Positions 50,620 through 62,599 of a stretch of 64,000 nt of DNA are shown piece by piece. The notes under the pieces are model-generated. The model saw only the letters and a program-made list of their open reading frames with translations. It made no database searches and had not been told where the DNA came from. Each line of letters starts with the position of its first letter. The stretch's first letter is position 1. Source of the DNA: Porphyra umbilicalis (lineage: Eukaryota; Rhodophyta; Bangiophyceae; Bangiales; Bangiaceae); NCBI GenBank assembly GCA_002049455.2, contig KV918841.1:186001-250000 (forward strand), given 5' to 3'. A program made the position numbers and the translations under genes.

Positions 50620-53202
50620 GGTGCCAACGCAGGGAAGAGGAAGGAAAGCGACAAAAGAGCGGCGTGACGCACAACGTCAGCACAACATCGACGCGGGCAA
50701 GGGCAAGCGCACGACTTTCAAGGCGGCACGGTTGGTGGCTCGGCGACAACGTCACGGTACGCAGTGCTCAACGTCCCAAGAAAGGGGTCAGTCGTCGCGC
50801 TGGTTGTGACGGTAGGGCACACACGTGACGGTGGCGAGAGGGGAGTGTGAGTGGTCGAATGGTGGCCGCGTGGAGGCGAGCCGGCGGCGGCGTCTGCGGT
50901 GTGGCCCAAGACCAACACAATCCTTTTTACATTTTGACCTCATGCTATCTGATTTGACAGGTACCCATGAACTGAAATCCGTTTTAGAGAACATCCAGAA
51001 CTGCGCTGTGCACCCAATGTCAAAACTGGTGTCTGTGTGTAGCTTTTCTATGTAAGTTGTACAGTTTTGTCGTGTCCCGTCCCGTTGCCCACCTCTGGAG
51101 GTGGGCCCTAACGGTGGGCCCCTACCGGTGGGCCCTACCTCCGGAGGTGGGCAAGGGGACGGGACACGACAAAAATGTACCAAAATGGAGCTCCACTGGC
51201 AGCGGCGCCGCGATGCACGTCTCCCCTCTGCCGCGCGGCGGCGCGCCCCGGCCCCACCCCCCAACCAGCCGGCCGTGCTACCGTTGCGTCTTGCCCCCCC
51301 CCCCCCCTCCCCCCCCTGCCCGCCACATACGGCAGCCGCCCGCCGACCTTACTGCGTCGGCCTTTGCCGCGTGCGGCGTGACAGCGCCGACGCGTCAGTC
51401 ACCTGGGTGCCCCCTTCCCGATGAGGCGGCCAACCGGCGGCCCTATCGCTCGTGGCGGAGGGCGACGCGCGCGGCAGGCAGCGGCGCGGCTGCTGCCGCC
51501 ACGTCGATAGCTGGCGCTACGGTACGGGGCGCCCCGGGCGGCTACTGCGTGAGTGGCGGCACGTGCGAGTGGGGGAAGGCGCCGGCGGCGGCGGTGGCCC
51601 AGTCAGACAGTCAGAAGCGGCCCGGACCGAAATGTTTAGCGATCATGATGCATCCATCCGGTCAACCACAAGTCCAGAGTTCTGCCAGGTATATCTCTTT
51701 TTATCGCACGTTGTACATACATCAATTGAAACTAGCGCAGCCATTCGGGTCGAGCATTGGAGCCTCCACGCAAGCACCCCAGCACCAACACCGCGCACGC
51801 CGGCCCCACCACCGTCTGCAGGCGGGGTGTGGCGGCCGCAGCGGCCGCCGGCTGCCGCTCGATGCGGGTGTGGCGGCCTGGTTGGGGCCGCCCCTTCACA
51901 GGACCCTGTGCTTTTGCTCCTTTTTTAATCCTATTCACTTTTTCATCAAACGAGTGTTCTGGAGGATGCTCAGCCACATCTCAAGCTGCGTACCTGCAAC
52001 CTCGGTGATCCCGGCAGCAACTGTCGAGCGTGTGCGCGCAGCCCACCGGCAGCGACAGAGCGCGTTCGGCTGATCAGTCTGCTGACGGCTCGCTCCGCAA
52101 CCCCTCCGTTGTCCCCTCCTCTGCGCCGACCCACCTCACCCACCCCGTGCTTCCCGCCTCCGCTACACCGCTGCCGACGTCCTGCTCGACCCCAGCTGCC
52201 CTTCCCTGGACCTACCGCTACCGCCCCTCCGACGGGGTGGTCCCTCGGATTTGGCGACTGGGGCGCCACCTCACCATTCCCACTGGTCCCCGCCACTACC
52301 ATATTGTGACCGCCGACAGCGTCCGCCCCCCCCCCCCTCTGTTCTCGACGCCGTCATCGATGGTCCGCTCACCGCCCGGCCCGCGGCGGCGGCAGCGCAC
52401 TGCCGCGGCGCGGCGACGCAGGCGCGCCGCCGTCGCCGCCTGGTGCGGCAGCGTCCCCGCAGCTGCAGATACGATGGGAGGGGCTTCGCCGCAGCTCGTG
52501 CCGTCGCCGATGTCGCAAGCGTCGATGTGTACGTGCGGGCAAGGCAGGGGCAGATCCGACCGCCGCCATGTCCCGCCGTCTCGGCCGCCGTCGCTGTATC
52601 CATCGACTCGTCGGCGGCCGCAGCGCCGGCTGCCGCCGCCCGTGGCAGCCGACGCCTGATCGTCGTCGCCGCCCGCAGGAGCGGCGATGGACGGGCCGCG
52701 ACAGGGCGGCCGGCCAGCTCGTCGGCCGCCCCGTATCGGCCGCCGCGGGCATGGTGGAGGGGAGGGGGTACGGAAGACGCAGAGTCAACCCTGAGCGCTG
52801 TCCATACATGGATCGCATGGCCGCCGCTTTCCCACATACTGTGCTTCGAAACGCATTTGCCCGAACGATCACAAAACCGGGACGTACCAAAAGTATACCG
52901 TCTCGACATGCTTTCGCTTGCGACGGTGGTTTGGAATCACGATGCTGTGAATTGTCGGCGCGCACGCCGCTCTCCGCCCTGCGCTCGCCGGCGGTGTTGG
53001 CGGTGCTCGACGTCGTGCCCCCCGCCGCCCGTGTCTGTCAACGGCTCGCGTCGCGCCTGCCCCCGCCCGACGCGTCTCGGTCCGCCCCGTGCGGCGCCTC
53101 GGACCGGCCGCCACCCATCGCCGCCGGCGGGCCGTCTGGCGCGCCCCCTCCACGGCGCTTTGCGGGACCGGCGCACCCCCGCCCCCCCCCCCCCCCGCGA
53201 CC
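50620..53202. other. No recognisable gene; one long inverted repeat at 51.07-51.17 kb
   Basis: Mostly GC-rich low-complexity DNA (51.2-51.6 and 52.3-52.8 kb) with AT-richer flanks, similar in style to the non-autonomous elements of the first half of the window. Open frames have no domains. Confidence 0.5.
51065..51174. repeat. 110-bp inverted repeat
   Basis: TTTTGTCGTGTCCCGTCCC at the left pairs with GGGACGGGACACGACAAAA at the right. Inside it, CCCACCTC(T/C)GGAGGTGGG occurs on each arm, and GGTGGGCCC is repeated in the centre. A near-perfect foldback with nested palindromes. Confidence 0.8.
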
Positions 53203-54762
53203 ATGGTGTCGCGCGGGGAGCAGACGCCGCTGCTCCCCCCCCCCCCCCCCGGCCGCCGACGCGGCCGCCCGCCAAGCGGCGGCGCCCCCCCCCCCCTTCC
53301 CCCCCCCCACCAGCAACGACGGCACGGCCACCCCCGCCTGGGTCGACCTCCTCTACTGGCCGAGCCGCGTGGCGCTCGTCGCCCTCGCCGCCGCCGCCGC
53401 GGGCGCCGCCGCCGGCCGGTGGGGGGGTGGTCCGCCGGGCGGCGGCGGTGGCGGCGGCGACGGCGGCGGCGGCGGCGGGCGTGCCGTGACCGCCGCTCCC
53501 CCTCCGGCGGGCGCCCGACCGCCCATCCTCAGCGCCGCCGCGACGGTCGCTGGCCTCGCCGCCGCCCTCGCCGCCGCCGCCGCGCTGCGGCGGGTGCCCG
53601 ACTTTCCCACCCGCCGCCCGGGGGGCGGCGCCGGCAGCGGCGCCGGCGACGCCGACAGTGGCGGTGGCCCTGCCGGCGCCGTTGACGGCCACGCCGGCGG
53701 CCGCCGCGACGGTGGCGGTGGCGGGGGCGGCCGCCGGTCGGCGCGGTCCGCCGCCGCCGCCGCCGCCAACGGCGGCGCGGCGGCCGTGCGCGCGCGCGTG
53801 CGGGGCGTGCGGGGGCTGGCCGCCGTCCTCGGCGCGTCGCGGGTGATCCTCGCGTCCCTCACCGAGGGCCACGCCGCCCCCGTGGGGGGCCTGTGGGGCT
53901 TGAGCGGCGGCGTCGGGGGCGTCGCGCGCGCGCACCGCCGCCGCCTGCGCGCCGCGCGGTCGGCAGCGTTGGCGGCGGCCGACGGGAAGGCGGCCGACGG
54001 GGCCGCCGCCGAGGTGCACCGGCTGGCGTGCGCGGTGTATTATGCGCGCTACGCGAGTGCCGCGTATGGGTGGTTGTTGTTGCGCATGTTGGGGGGGGCG
54101 GGGTTGGGGGGGGGGGGGGGGGGGTGGGGACCCCGCACCATGTCGGCCCTCGAGGTGGTGGCGGCCAAGACGGGGGCGCCCGCGGAGCGCGTACTCTACT
54201 GCTACCTCGAGGGGGATGAGGGGTGGGGGGGGTGGGGGCGGACGACGCGTCGGTGGGCAAGGCGGGGGGGGAGGCAACGTCGCCGTCGTTGGCAGTGGCG
54301 GGCGAGGCGGGCGGGTCGGCCGCTGAGGCGCCGCCGACCGCCGCTGCCGCTGCTGCTGCCGCCGCCGCCACCGCCGGCCCCACCGCCGGCACGCCAGCCG
54401 CCAACGACGGGTACGGGGCGGTGGGCGCCCCCGGCACCCCCCCCCCACCGCTATGGCACCGGCGCCGGCGGCGGGCGCGCCGACCGACCTCCCCCCCCAC
54501 CGACGGTGCGGGGCGGCACGCGCCCCGTGGTCCTCCCCCGCTTTTTCGTGGCGGAAGACCCCGCCCGCCGCGTCCTAGTCGTTGCCATCCGTGGCACGTG
54601 GTCGGTGGCGGACGCGGTGCTCGACATGACCGCCGACGACGTGCGGTTTTTCAACGGCTGGGCACACCGGGGGATGGTCGACGCCGCGCTCGGCGTCTTT
54701 GACGTGGTGTGGCCCGTCTTGACGGCCGCCCTGCGCGCGCGTGCGGTCGCCGACGGTGGTGG

Positions 54763-54800
<38 letters not shown>

Positions 54801-56719
54801 ACGCGGCGCCGCCGTGGGGGGTGGTCGTCACGGGGCACAGCATGGGGGGGGGGACCACGGGGCTACTCGTCAAGCTGCTCCTCGCCGCGCAGGAGGCGGC
54901 GGCGGCGGCGGCGGCGGGGGACGTTGGCGCCGACCCGTCGGCGACGATTGACGGGGTGCCCTTTCCCGCGCCGGGCGTCGTGTCGGCGCTCTTCCTGTGT
55001 CCCCCCGCGGCGGCAGCGGCGCCGCTGCCGGGAGATGGGGGATCCCCGTCCGCCGCGGCGGCGGCGGCGGCCAAGGCACCAGCGCCGCGGCTGCTCACGT
55101 TTTCCGTCCACGGCTACGCGCTGGCCCCGCCGCCGACGTTTGGTCCGCTGACGGCGGTCGACCCCGCCTGGGCCGCCGCCGTCACGGCCGTGGTGCACGA
55201 CGACGATTTGGTGCCCCGCCTGAGCGTTTGGTCCGCGCGGGAGCTCGTGCGGACGCTCGCGCACGGGGACGAGGGGGGGACTCTGCCGGCGACCGCGCGG
55301 GAGGGGGGGGGGCGGCCGTGGCGGGGAACGCGCCTGGTGGGCGCGCCTCCTCGGGCCGCTGGCGGGGCCGTGGGGAGCCGGCGGCCGTCGTGGTGGTGGT
55401 GGTGGTGGTGGTGGTAGTGGTGGTGGTGGCGCCGCTGAGGCCCGCGCTCGAGATGTGGAGGAAGGTGGCGGGGCGGTGGCTGCTGCCGCCGACGGTGGCG
55501 CCACGGCCGTCACGGACGAGGAGTGTGTGGTCGTGGAGGAGGAGCTCGAGTCGGATGAGGATGACGATGTGGACGCGGCTGCCGTTGCGGACGTGCCGCC
55601 AGACGACCCGCTGCGGGTGTGGGAGGACCGCCTCTTTGCGGCGCTCGCGTCTGATGGGTCGGGCGACGACGCCAGTGGCGACGACGACGGTGACGGCATT
55701 GACGGTGGCCCCCGGCCGCCGCCGCCCGGCGTGACGTTTGCGGCGTTGCCGCTCGCCGGCGGCAATGGTGACGGCGGCGGCGGCGGTGGTGGCGGCGGCA
55801 GTGCGCGCCGGCCGCCGCCGTCACAGCGACGGCCGCCGTTGGGGCCCGCCCCGCGGCCGCGGCGGCTGTCGACGGCGGCGAGCGCGCCCGACTTGCGGTG
55901 GGATCCGCGGCTCGGGGTGGGGGGGAGCGCTGGTTTGCGGGGCCACGGGGGCGTGACGGCTCCCGTCGGGGGGGGGGGGGGTGCGTGCCGACCGCCGCGG
56001 CAGTGACGACGTCGGCACTGGCGGTGGCGACAGTGACGGTGACGGTGGGGCCGACGCCGCCGCGTTGACCGAGGTGACGGTCGACGTGGCGACGGCGCCC
56101 GTCGCGGCGGCGGCGTCCCCCCCGCCCCCGCGGCGGGCAAGGACGTGCCCGCCGCGCCAGCGGCCACCCCCCCGGCCGGCAACGGCCTGGCGCCGAGCGC
56201 GTCGGGCTCCCTCCGCCTCCGCGTCGGCCGCGTCGACCGCCTGTACGTGGTCGGCTCGGTGCACTGGCTGGTGCCCGCCAGCCGCGACGCGGCGGCGGGG
56301 GCGCGCCCGTCGCCCCCCCGCCGCCTGCCGCCGACGCTGGCGCCGTCGCCGCGGGCTTTGGGCCGACGCCCGCGGGCGCGGCGCCCGACGCGGGGGCGAC
56401 ACGCGCGCCCGCCAGTGGCAACGGCGTCGACGACGGCGACGCTGCCGGCAGTAGCGACGGCGACGCGCGCAGCAGCGACAGCAGCAGCGACAGTGGCCGC
56501 AGCCGGGGCGGCTCGCCGACCAAGCGCCGCCGCCGTCGGCGCTACCGGGCGGTGGTGGTCGACGGCGGCGGCGCGGCGCTCGAGCGCATCCTCGTCACGC
56601 CGACGCTGTGGACGTCGCACCTGCCGTCGGCGTACGAGGCGGCGCTCGACAGCCTCGGCTTGGGCGGCTACTTTGACGCGGTCGCCGCGGAGGGGGGGCG
56701 GGGGGGGTGCGGGGGGTGA
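53203..56719 (+). CDS. sn1-specific diacylglycerol lipase-like (lipase class 3), several frame breaks
   Basis: ATG at 53203 sits in ACCATGG and gives MVSRGEQTPLL, an acidic dileucine sorting motif. After a C-run the frame moves to one open until 55417. It has hydrophobic segments (LLYWPSRVALVALAAAAAGA and later), YYARYASAAYGWLLLRM as in DAG lipases, then VLVVAIRGTWSVADAVLDM and GWAHRGMVDAA. The nucleophile is in VVVTGHSMGGG and the catalytic Asp region is HDDDLVPRLS. The chain continues in other frames: acidic EEELESDEDDDVD (55455-56006), LRLRVGRVDRLYVVGSVHWL (about 56200-56280), and ILVTPTLWTSHLPSAYEAAL with the likely catalytic His, ending at 56719. Breaks lie at or near G/C runs (for example about 53237-53310, 55305-55315, 55970-55981). 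DAG lipases hydrolyse diacylglycerol at sn-1 on membranes. Confidence 0.75.
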
Positions 56720-57154
56720 CGCCGTCAGAGGGAGGGGGGGGGGGGGGTGCCAGGGCAGGGGGAGGCTAGGAGAGGGGCCGGCCGCCAATGATGGGGGTGA
56801 CCGCGGGTGTGGTGATGGAGGGAGGGGGGGGGGGCGTCGGCGTGTGTTGTGACTGATGGAGGGGACACTGACACTGACAGAGTAACGACAACATTCTCGG
56901 CGCGGGGCCCACAGACTGTGCGCACATACGGGACGCAGATGGGACCGGGTCCGCGACCAGTGCGAGCTGAACAACAACTAAATAGAAGCTTAAGAACTAC
57001 AGTACGTGCAAAAACAGGCCGAAAATCAGCCTTGGGGACGCTCCCAAAAGATGCGTGCAAGCAGCATAGCCACGGAACGCGCGGCGCGTGCTCGCCACCG
57101 TCACCAGCGGTTCGGCGGTGAGGAACGCACCGGCGCGCCCATCCTCGGCGGCCG
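56720..57154. other. Intergenic, no gene seen
   Basis: Convergent 3' flanks of the lipase (plus) and the LPMO-like gene (minus). AT-richer around 56880-57020. Confidence 0.5.
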
Positions 57155-58190
57155 CTATTGCGCCGCCACGGCCTCGCGCCGGTGGGCACACCGCCGCTCG
57201 CCGGTCTGGAGTCCCCCACGCGTCGGCGGCTTGCGCCCCCGCCGCCGCCCGCTACCGCCGCACCGAGCACGAGCGGAGCGCGCGCGGCCGCCGCCCGTTT
57301 TCAATTCTTGCGGCGGGCCCCACCGGACACGCCGCTTGCACGGCTCCCGCGTGCACTGGCCGAGCGCGTTGGCGTTGTTCTGGCAGCGCCCGTCGCGGTG
57401 GTTGACAAACTGCGGCTGGTAGGATTTTTGCAGCGGGCCGCCCTTGATGCGCACTTCGGCGCAGCTCCAGTAGGTGCCCTGCCAACCAGTGCCTCCGTAC
57501 CAAGCAAAGCCGAGGATGTAGAGACCATCAGGAAACACAGGGGGAATGGTCACCTGCTGCTTGTACCGGCGGCCTCTCTCGTCGTTGCCGCACTCTTTGG
57601 CGCCGCGGTTAGGGCAGTTTTCCTCGCCATAGCTCCAGCAGGACCACCGCCACGCGTTGCGGGTATGGGCTTGATGGTTGTAGCGGTCCTTCGGGTGTAC
57701 CAGCGTCAGCCTCAAGAAGCCACCTGCGCAGGGCAGCAGCAGCGTTGTAGAGCGTGGGAGGGCACGGACAGCCGTAGCAGTGTCGCGCCAAACACTCCAA
57801 CGCACGGGTTAGCGAGTGGTTCCCTTGAAACGGTGGGACCAACGACACGCTCAGTAGCGCTCCCCAGATTGACTTCTCGGCCACAAAGAAACAGCGGGAC
57901 GTACGTACCTTCGTGGTTGTTCTTGAAGTATTTCAATGGCATTGTCTCACCCCGCTTGAACGTGCGAACTTCGTAGGTCTCACGGTTTGGTTTGCGCGAG
58001 CACGGGCCGGGGCAGTGCTTGCGATCCTTGGTTTAATGCTGCCGATGCGGCACGAGTTGTCTTGCGTGCGCTCGAGAGGTTCCCTCAGGGATGAGTGTGC
58101 AGCCGCCCCCGCCGCAACGCAAAACACACTCACCACGAGCAGCAACGCGGCCGCCGCCCACGACGTCCGGTGCCGCTGGCAGCTGGTCAT
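57155..58190 (-). CDS. Secreted LPMO-like histidine-brace protein, probably three exons
   Basis: ATG 58190 gives a 31-residue signal peptide (WAAAALLLVVSVFCVAAG). Cleavage after AAA would expose an N-terminal His (HSSLREP), the first ligand of a lytic polysaccharide monooxygenase copper site. A KHCPGPC motif and RGETMPLKYFKNNHE follow, the latter giving the second His. Then come SLVPPFQGNHSLTRALECLA, CGNDERGRRYKQQVTIPPV, PDGLYILGFAWYGG and TYWSCAEVRIKGGP. Frames reconcile with candidate GT-AG introns at 57908-57860 (49 nt, donor GTACGT) and 57765-57633 (133 nt). One further break, a missing base near 58020-58028, has no intron explanation. LPMOs oxidatively cut polysaccharides outside the cell. 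The match is by motif and spacing, not search; the exact AA family is unknown. Confidence 0.55.
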
Positions 58191-60014
58191 GGCGCCACAG
58201 AGGCAGGGCGCGATGTCTCGGTGGTAGACGCGCTGCGTGGGGAGCAGGGGCTGGCGGAGGCCCACGCGAGGTGAGGGTGCCGCAGGAACGAGGTCGACGA
58301 GAGACAAGCCGGTGGTTGAGTGATGGGCTCGAGGAAACGATGCGGTCCCTCACACCGATTCTGCAGAAGAGGGGAAGCAGGCGACTGCTTGCAGGGGAGA
58401 GAGGCAAGCGACCGTCTCGCAGGGCGGCACAGGAGCCGTGGCAAAGACGTGTGGACTGGCAGATGCGAGCAGCAGTTGCCGAGGGGCAGCCTTTGCGTGC
58501 ATGGGTGCGCACCTCAACGGTCAGCTGACCAGGAGCTGCTGTGCGACCCGGCGTTCGCGCTGGAAAGGACTTCCGAGGGGTCCTGGGGGCGCCCAGCACG
58601 ATGAGATGACGGAGCAGCGGTCTGTGTGACGTCGCTGGCTAGCAGCGACCGTGTACTTTGTGGGCAAAAACTGGTGCTGCACGGCGTTGCGCTGCGAGCT
58701 CGCCAGCAGGTTGCAAGACGCAACTATCCATGGGCCACCTGCTCGTACCACAGACACACCGCTGGACCTATGAGCAACGAGAACTACGTACCGGCCGTGG
58801 GCACCGGCTAGGGCTTGCCACAGCGAGAGCCCGACGCACGAGCCGTTGCGTAGCTCGACGAGCCGCGCATCACCCCGGGGGCTACGTAGCGCGCTTGTGG
58901 CGCCGGTTGCAGCAAACCCCCACTTGGCCTCGGCCACCCTGACCTCACCAACGATGCCGCCGACGATCCTGACAGTGGTACGACGGCTCGGGCGAGGACA
59001 AATAGATCGATGGAAGGGGCTTACTGCAGGGGAGCTCATCCTCACGAAACGTAGCAGCACCGACGGGCGCGCCCCAGGGTGGGACGACCAACCGATGGCG
59101 TCACGCGCAGGCACATGCGCGGGCACGGTTGCTGTGCGTGGCCTGAGCTCGCATCATGCAAGCAGATGACCGGTCAGTCGTTACCATTGACGCAGCAGCT
59201 TCGAGCGGCCCAGCGCTGGACCTTGACATGTGACAAAAAATCGTGCCAATTCGGGTGACGCTACCCGCCCGGAATCGGGGACACGTCCGGAAATTGACGG
59301 CGCACGACCGCGCACAACGGTCACGTATCGGTCATGGCGTGCTGCTGCTGACGCCCCCGCACCGTCACGGCGGCAGCGGCGCCCGTGGCGCTCCCCGCCG
59401 CAGAGACCGTGACGATCCCGTGGTGGCCGCCCCCACCACCGCTGCTCTGCCGACGCACCGCGGGGGCGGGCGTCACACCGACCCCCGCGGCGGCGCAACG
59501 GTGCCGCCACGGCTCCCGTCGCGAGCCGCCGCGGCGTCGGCGTGGGGCGGGGAGCACCCCGCCCGTCAATCTACTCCAGACGGGCCGCTCCCCCCCCCCC
59601 CTAGCTGGCCGGCTCACGCCCCCCCCCCCCTCCTCCTCCTGCGGCGCGGCCGGCCGCCGCCGCAACACCCCGTCGACGGGGGCGTGGAAGGTGGGGGCGG
59701 TGCCGGCGGCGGCCGCCGCCGCCTACGCACCGGCGACGCGGCTCCCCACCGCCAGCGGCACGGCGGGGCCGTCCATGGCGGCGGTGGGCGCCGGCGCGGC
59801 ACACGGGGCCACGCACCGCAGCGGACGGTCCACGGGGCGGCGGTGCGCGCAGCGGCGGCGTGGCGGCGGCGCCCACAACCAAGAGCACCCCAGTGACACA
59901 AAAAAAAAACGAGCAGCCAAAGTCTGCCGCCCTGGTCGACCCACCGCGATCCCCCAAAAACCCCGGCGCAGACGACGCCCTCCTCCCCCCCCGCCCCCCC
60001 CCCCCCCCCCGCCC
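58191..60014. other. No recognisable gene
   Basis: Ordinary-complexity DNA to about 59.3 kb, then GC-rich to 60.0 kb. No conserved domain in any frame. The first part likely holds the promoter of the LPMO-like gene. Confidence 0.5.
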
Positions 60015-61167
60015 TCACTTGAGGAAGCGCGCCCAGTAGCGCACCGCCGCCTCCCCCCGTACCAGGCGGTCGGGGAGCCCTTTGGCGAGTGCACCACCCC
60101 CTCGAGCACCACATTCACCGCGCCGTCCAGCCCCGCCACCTCGAGCGGCACAATGCCGTCGCCGACGCCCGACGTGCCGTCGCCAACGGGGGCACCGGCG
60201 GTCAGCTCGTAGCTGAGCTTGGCCAACCACTCCTTGCGCCACGGGAGCCACTCGGCCGGCAGCCACTCCATGGGCAGCGGCGGGTCCACCCCCCCCCCCC
60301 TCCCCCCCCGTCGGTGGCGGCGCCCTCCGCCCCCCCCGCCACCACGCCGCCGCCGCGCCGCCGCCGCCGCGGCGGCCCCACGGCCACGCCACTCCCACAC
60401 ACGCACGTGTAGGCGACGCCCGGCACGGCAGCGCCCGGCGCGACGCGGTTCACCCACCCCATATTCGCGGCGGTGACGCCCTCGGCCGACGCGTGTGGGG
60501 TGCCGAGCGTCACGAGCGCCGCCACCACCGCCGCGGCGCGGCCGCCCGTGCCCGCCCACCCCCGCCCCGCGTAGGGTTCCCCCGCGCCGCCGCCGCCGCC
60601 ACCGCCGCCATCCCCGTCGGCGGCGGCCATCCAAATGCGCGCCACCCACCCGCCCGCCGAGTGGCCGACGAGGTTAACCCGCCCGTCGGGCGCGCCCGCC
60701 GCCGCCGCCGCGACGGCCGCGTCGAGGGCGGTGAGGACCGGCGTGACGGGCCGCCCGCCGAGGGTGGCCGCCCACGTGCGGCGCGTCAGCGGCACGACCG
60801 TGACGGGGGTGGACGGGGGTAACAGCGACCGCAGCGCCGACGCCATACCCGCATAGTCCGACGCGGGCGCGCCATAGCCGGGGAGGATGACGACGGGGTG
60901 GGGGGTGGGGGGGAGGGCGGCCGCCGCCGCGGCGGCCGACAGGGGGGGGTCCAACACATTGATGGGGGAGACCCCCGTCATGGGGGGGGGGGGGGGGGGG
61001 GCTTCGGTAGTCGGGGGGGGGGGAGGGGGGGCCGACGCCCGAGGGGGGCGGACGCGCGGGCGCGCCACGGTCGGCCGCCGCGGGGCGGACAGGGGGCTGG
61101 TGCCGACGGCGGCGTGGCGCCGTTTGGGGTTGGTGAGGCGCCCGGCGGCCGCAGTGACAAACGCCAT
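60015..61167 (-). CDS. Plastid-type alpha/beta hydrolase (PGAP1-like lipase), two frame breaks
   Basis: ATG 61167 opens a transit-like N terminus (MAFVTAAAGRLTNPKRRHAA, Arg/Pro/Ser-rich). The hydrolase core follows: PHPVVILPGYGAPASDY, LGGRPVTPVLTALDAAV, the nucleophile elbow VNLVGHSAGGWVARIWM, then LVTLGTPHASAEGVTAANMG and WVNRVAPGAAVPGVAYTCVC. The frame then moves at G-runs near 60278-60305 to EWLAKLSYELTAGA, VGDGIVPLEVAGLDGAVNVV and LEGVVHSPKG. It moves again at the six-base run near 60052-60057 to AAVRYWARFLK and the stop. GDGIVPL carries the likely catalytic Asp and VVHSP the His. This order matches a plant and cyanobacterial family of plastid lipase-like hydrolases. Substrate unknown. 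Confidence 0.75.
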
Positions 61168-61935
61168 GGTGGACGGGGGAAAACGGGGGGGACGGGGGGG
61201 GTGCGAGGCAAGGGGCCTCGACGAGGGGGAAACACCCACGCAAGGGGGGCGGGGGTGGCGACAGGGGCGGCGGCTGCCTCCACGGCGACCACCACCGCCA
61301 CGACCATCGAGCAAGAGCGACTCTGGCGGTGGATCTCGTGCGCGTGCAGACCGTCGCCAGTGGAGCCACACGTGGCAATAGTGTATTTACCTGCACCAAA
61401 CCGGACTTGCCATCACCACGGCAAGCAATGGGCTACGTACAGCTGTACAGCAGTACGAGGGCCACGCGACGGCGGGCACGGTCACCCTACGCCCGAGGTG
61501 CGCCCCATGTGCGCTTGTGTGGGCGCCCTAGTTTGTCGAGAAAACCCCAGGACGCTCGAGCGTCGTCGGGTTTTCTCGACAAACCGGTGCGGAGCGCTCC
61601 GCGCCATGGCGCGCGCCGGCGGCAGGCCGTCCCTGGCGCGGCAGACAATCTGTGGATGCACGAGCCTCCCGCTGACCGCCGAGGCCGTCCCCATCCCCCA
61701 CACCGGCCGACCGAGGCGGACGCGTGCCTATCAACCCATCGCAAGCACGTGGCAGCCCCGCGCACGCCCGCGTCGCCTGGCCGTCGCAGCCCCCGCCGAT
61801 GCCCTTCCAAAAAAAAAAAAAACAATACACAGTAAGCGTTTTCGCAGCCTCCGCACACCACCCCTCCCCACCCCCCCGCCCACCCCCCCCCCCCCATTAA
61901 CCCTCCCTGCCCGTCGAAAAAAAAGGGCCACGCCA
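61168..61935. other. Intergenic with A-runs and long C-runs
   Basis: Holds the promoter side of the hydrolase and the 3' flank of the kinase gene. An inverted GTTTGTCGAGAAAACCCCAG / GTCGGGTTTTCTCGACAAAC pair lies at about 61529-61583. A 12-A run occurs near 61808. Confidence 0.5.
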
Positions 61936-62559
61936 TCAGCTCCCCCCCCCCCCCCCCCCCCCCCCTCCACACACGCGCGCACGTGGCGGAGGAGCGCGTC
62001 GTGGACGCCCGCCACGCCCTTGTAGCCCGGAAAGTAATTCACGTCAACGACCGAGAGCGCGCCGGTCGCCTCGTCGGCGACCACGTCGACGCCGAGGAGG
62101 GACAAGCCGAGCTCCTCAGACAGCGCCCGCACCAGCGCCGCCGCCGTCGGCGCGTCGAGCGGCGACGGCGGCGGCGGCGGCGGTGGCGGCGGCGGGGGGG
62201 GGGGGGGGGGACGCGCACCCCGCCGGCGGCAGAGGGGGCGTCGTCCCCCCCCGCCCCGCTCCCGTGGTGCCCCCGCCCCGCCGGCAGCGGCGGGCAACGC
62301 CGGCGGCGGCGGCGGCTTGGCGCGCTTCATCGCCGCCATATCCCCCCCGTCATAGTAGCGCCAGCCGGTGCCACACGCGGCGCACCCCCCCCCCCGCGGG
62401 GCCGCCCCACCGCCGCCGCCGCCGCCGCCGGTGCCCCCCCCACCGACGCGCCCGCGCCAATCGACGCGCGGCACTGCACGGCGAGGGCCTCCCCCCCGAC
62501 GGCGTATACCTTCCACAACCGCCGCCCGTGGCGGGCCACCCACCGCTGCACCGCCACGT

Positions 62560-62599
<40 letters not shown>

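Noticed and set aside
54863..56977. 704-codon minus-strand frame opposite the lipase
   Set aside because: Lies antisense to clear lipase motifs and has no domain; a mirror effect of high GC.
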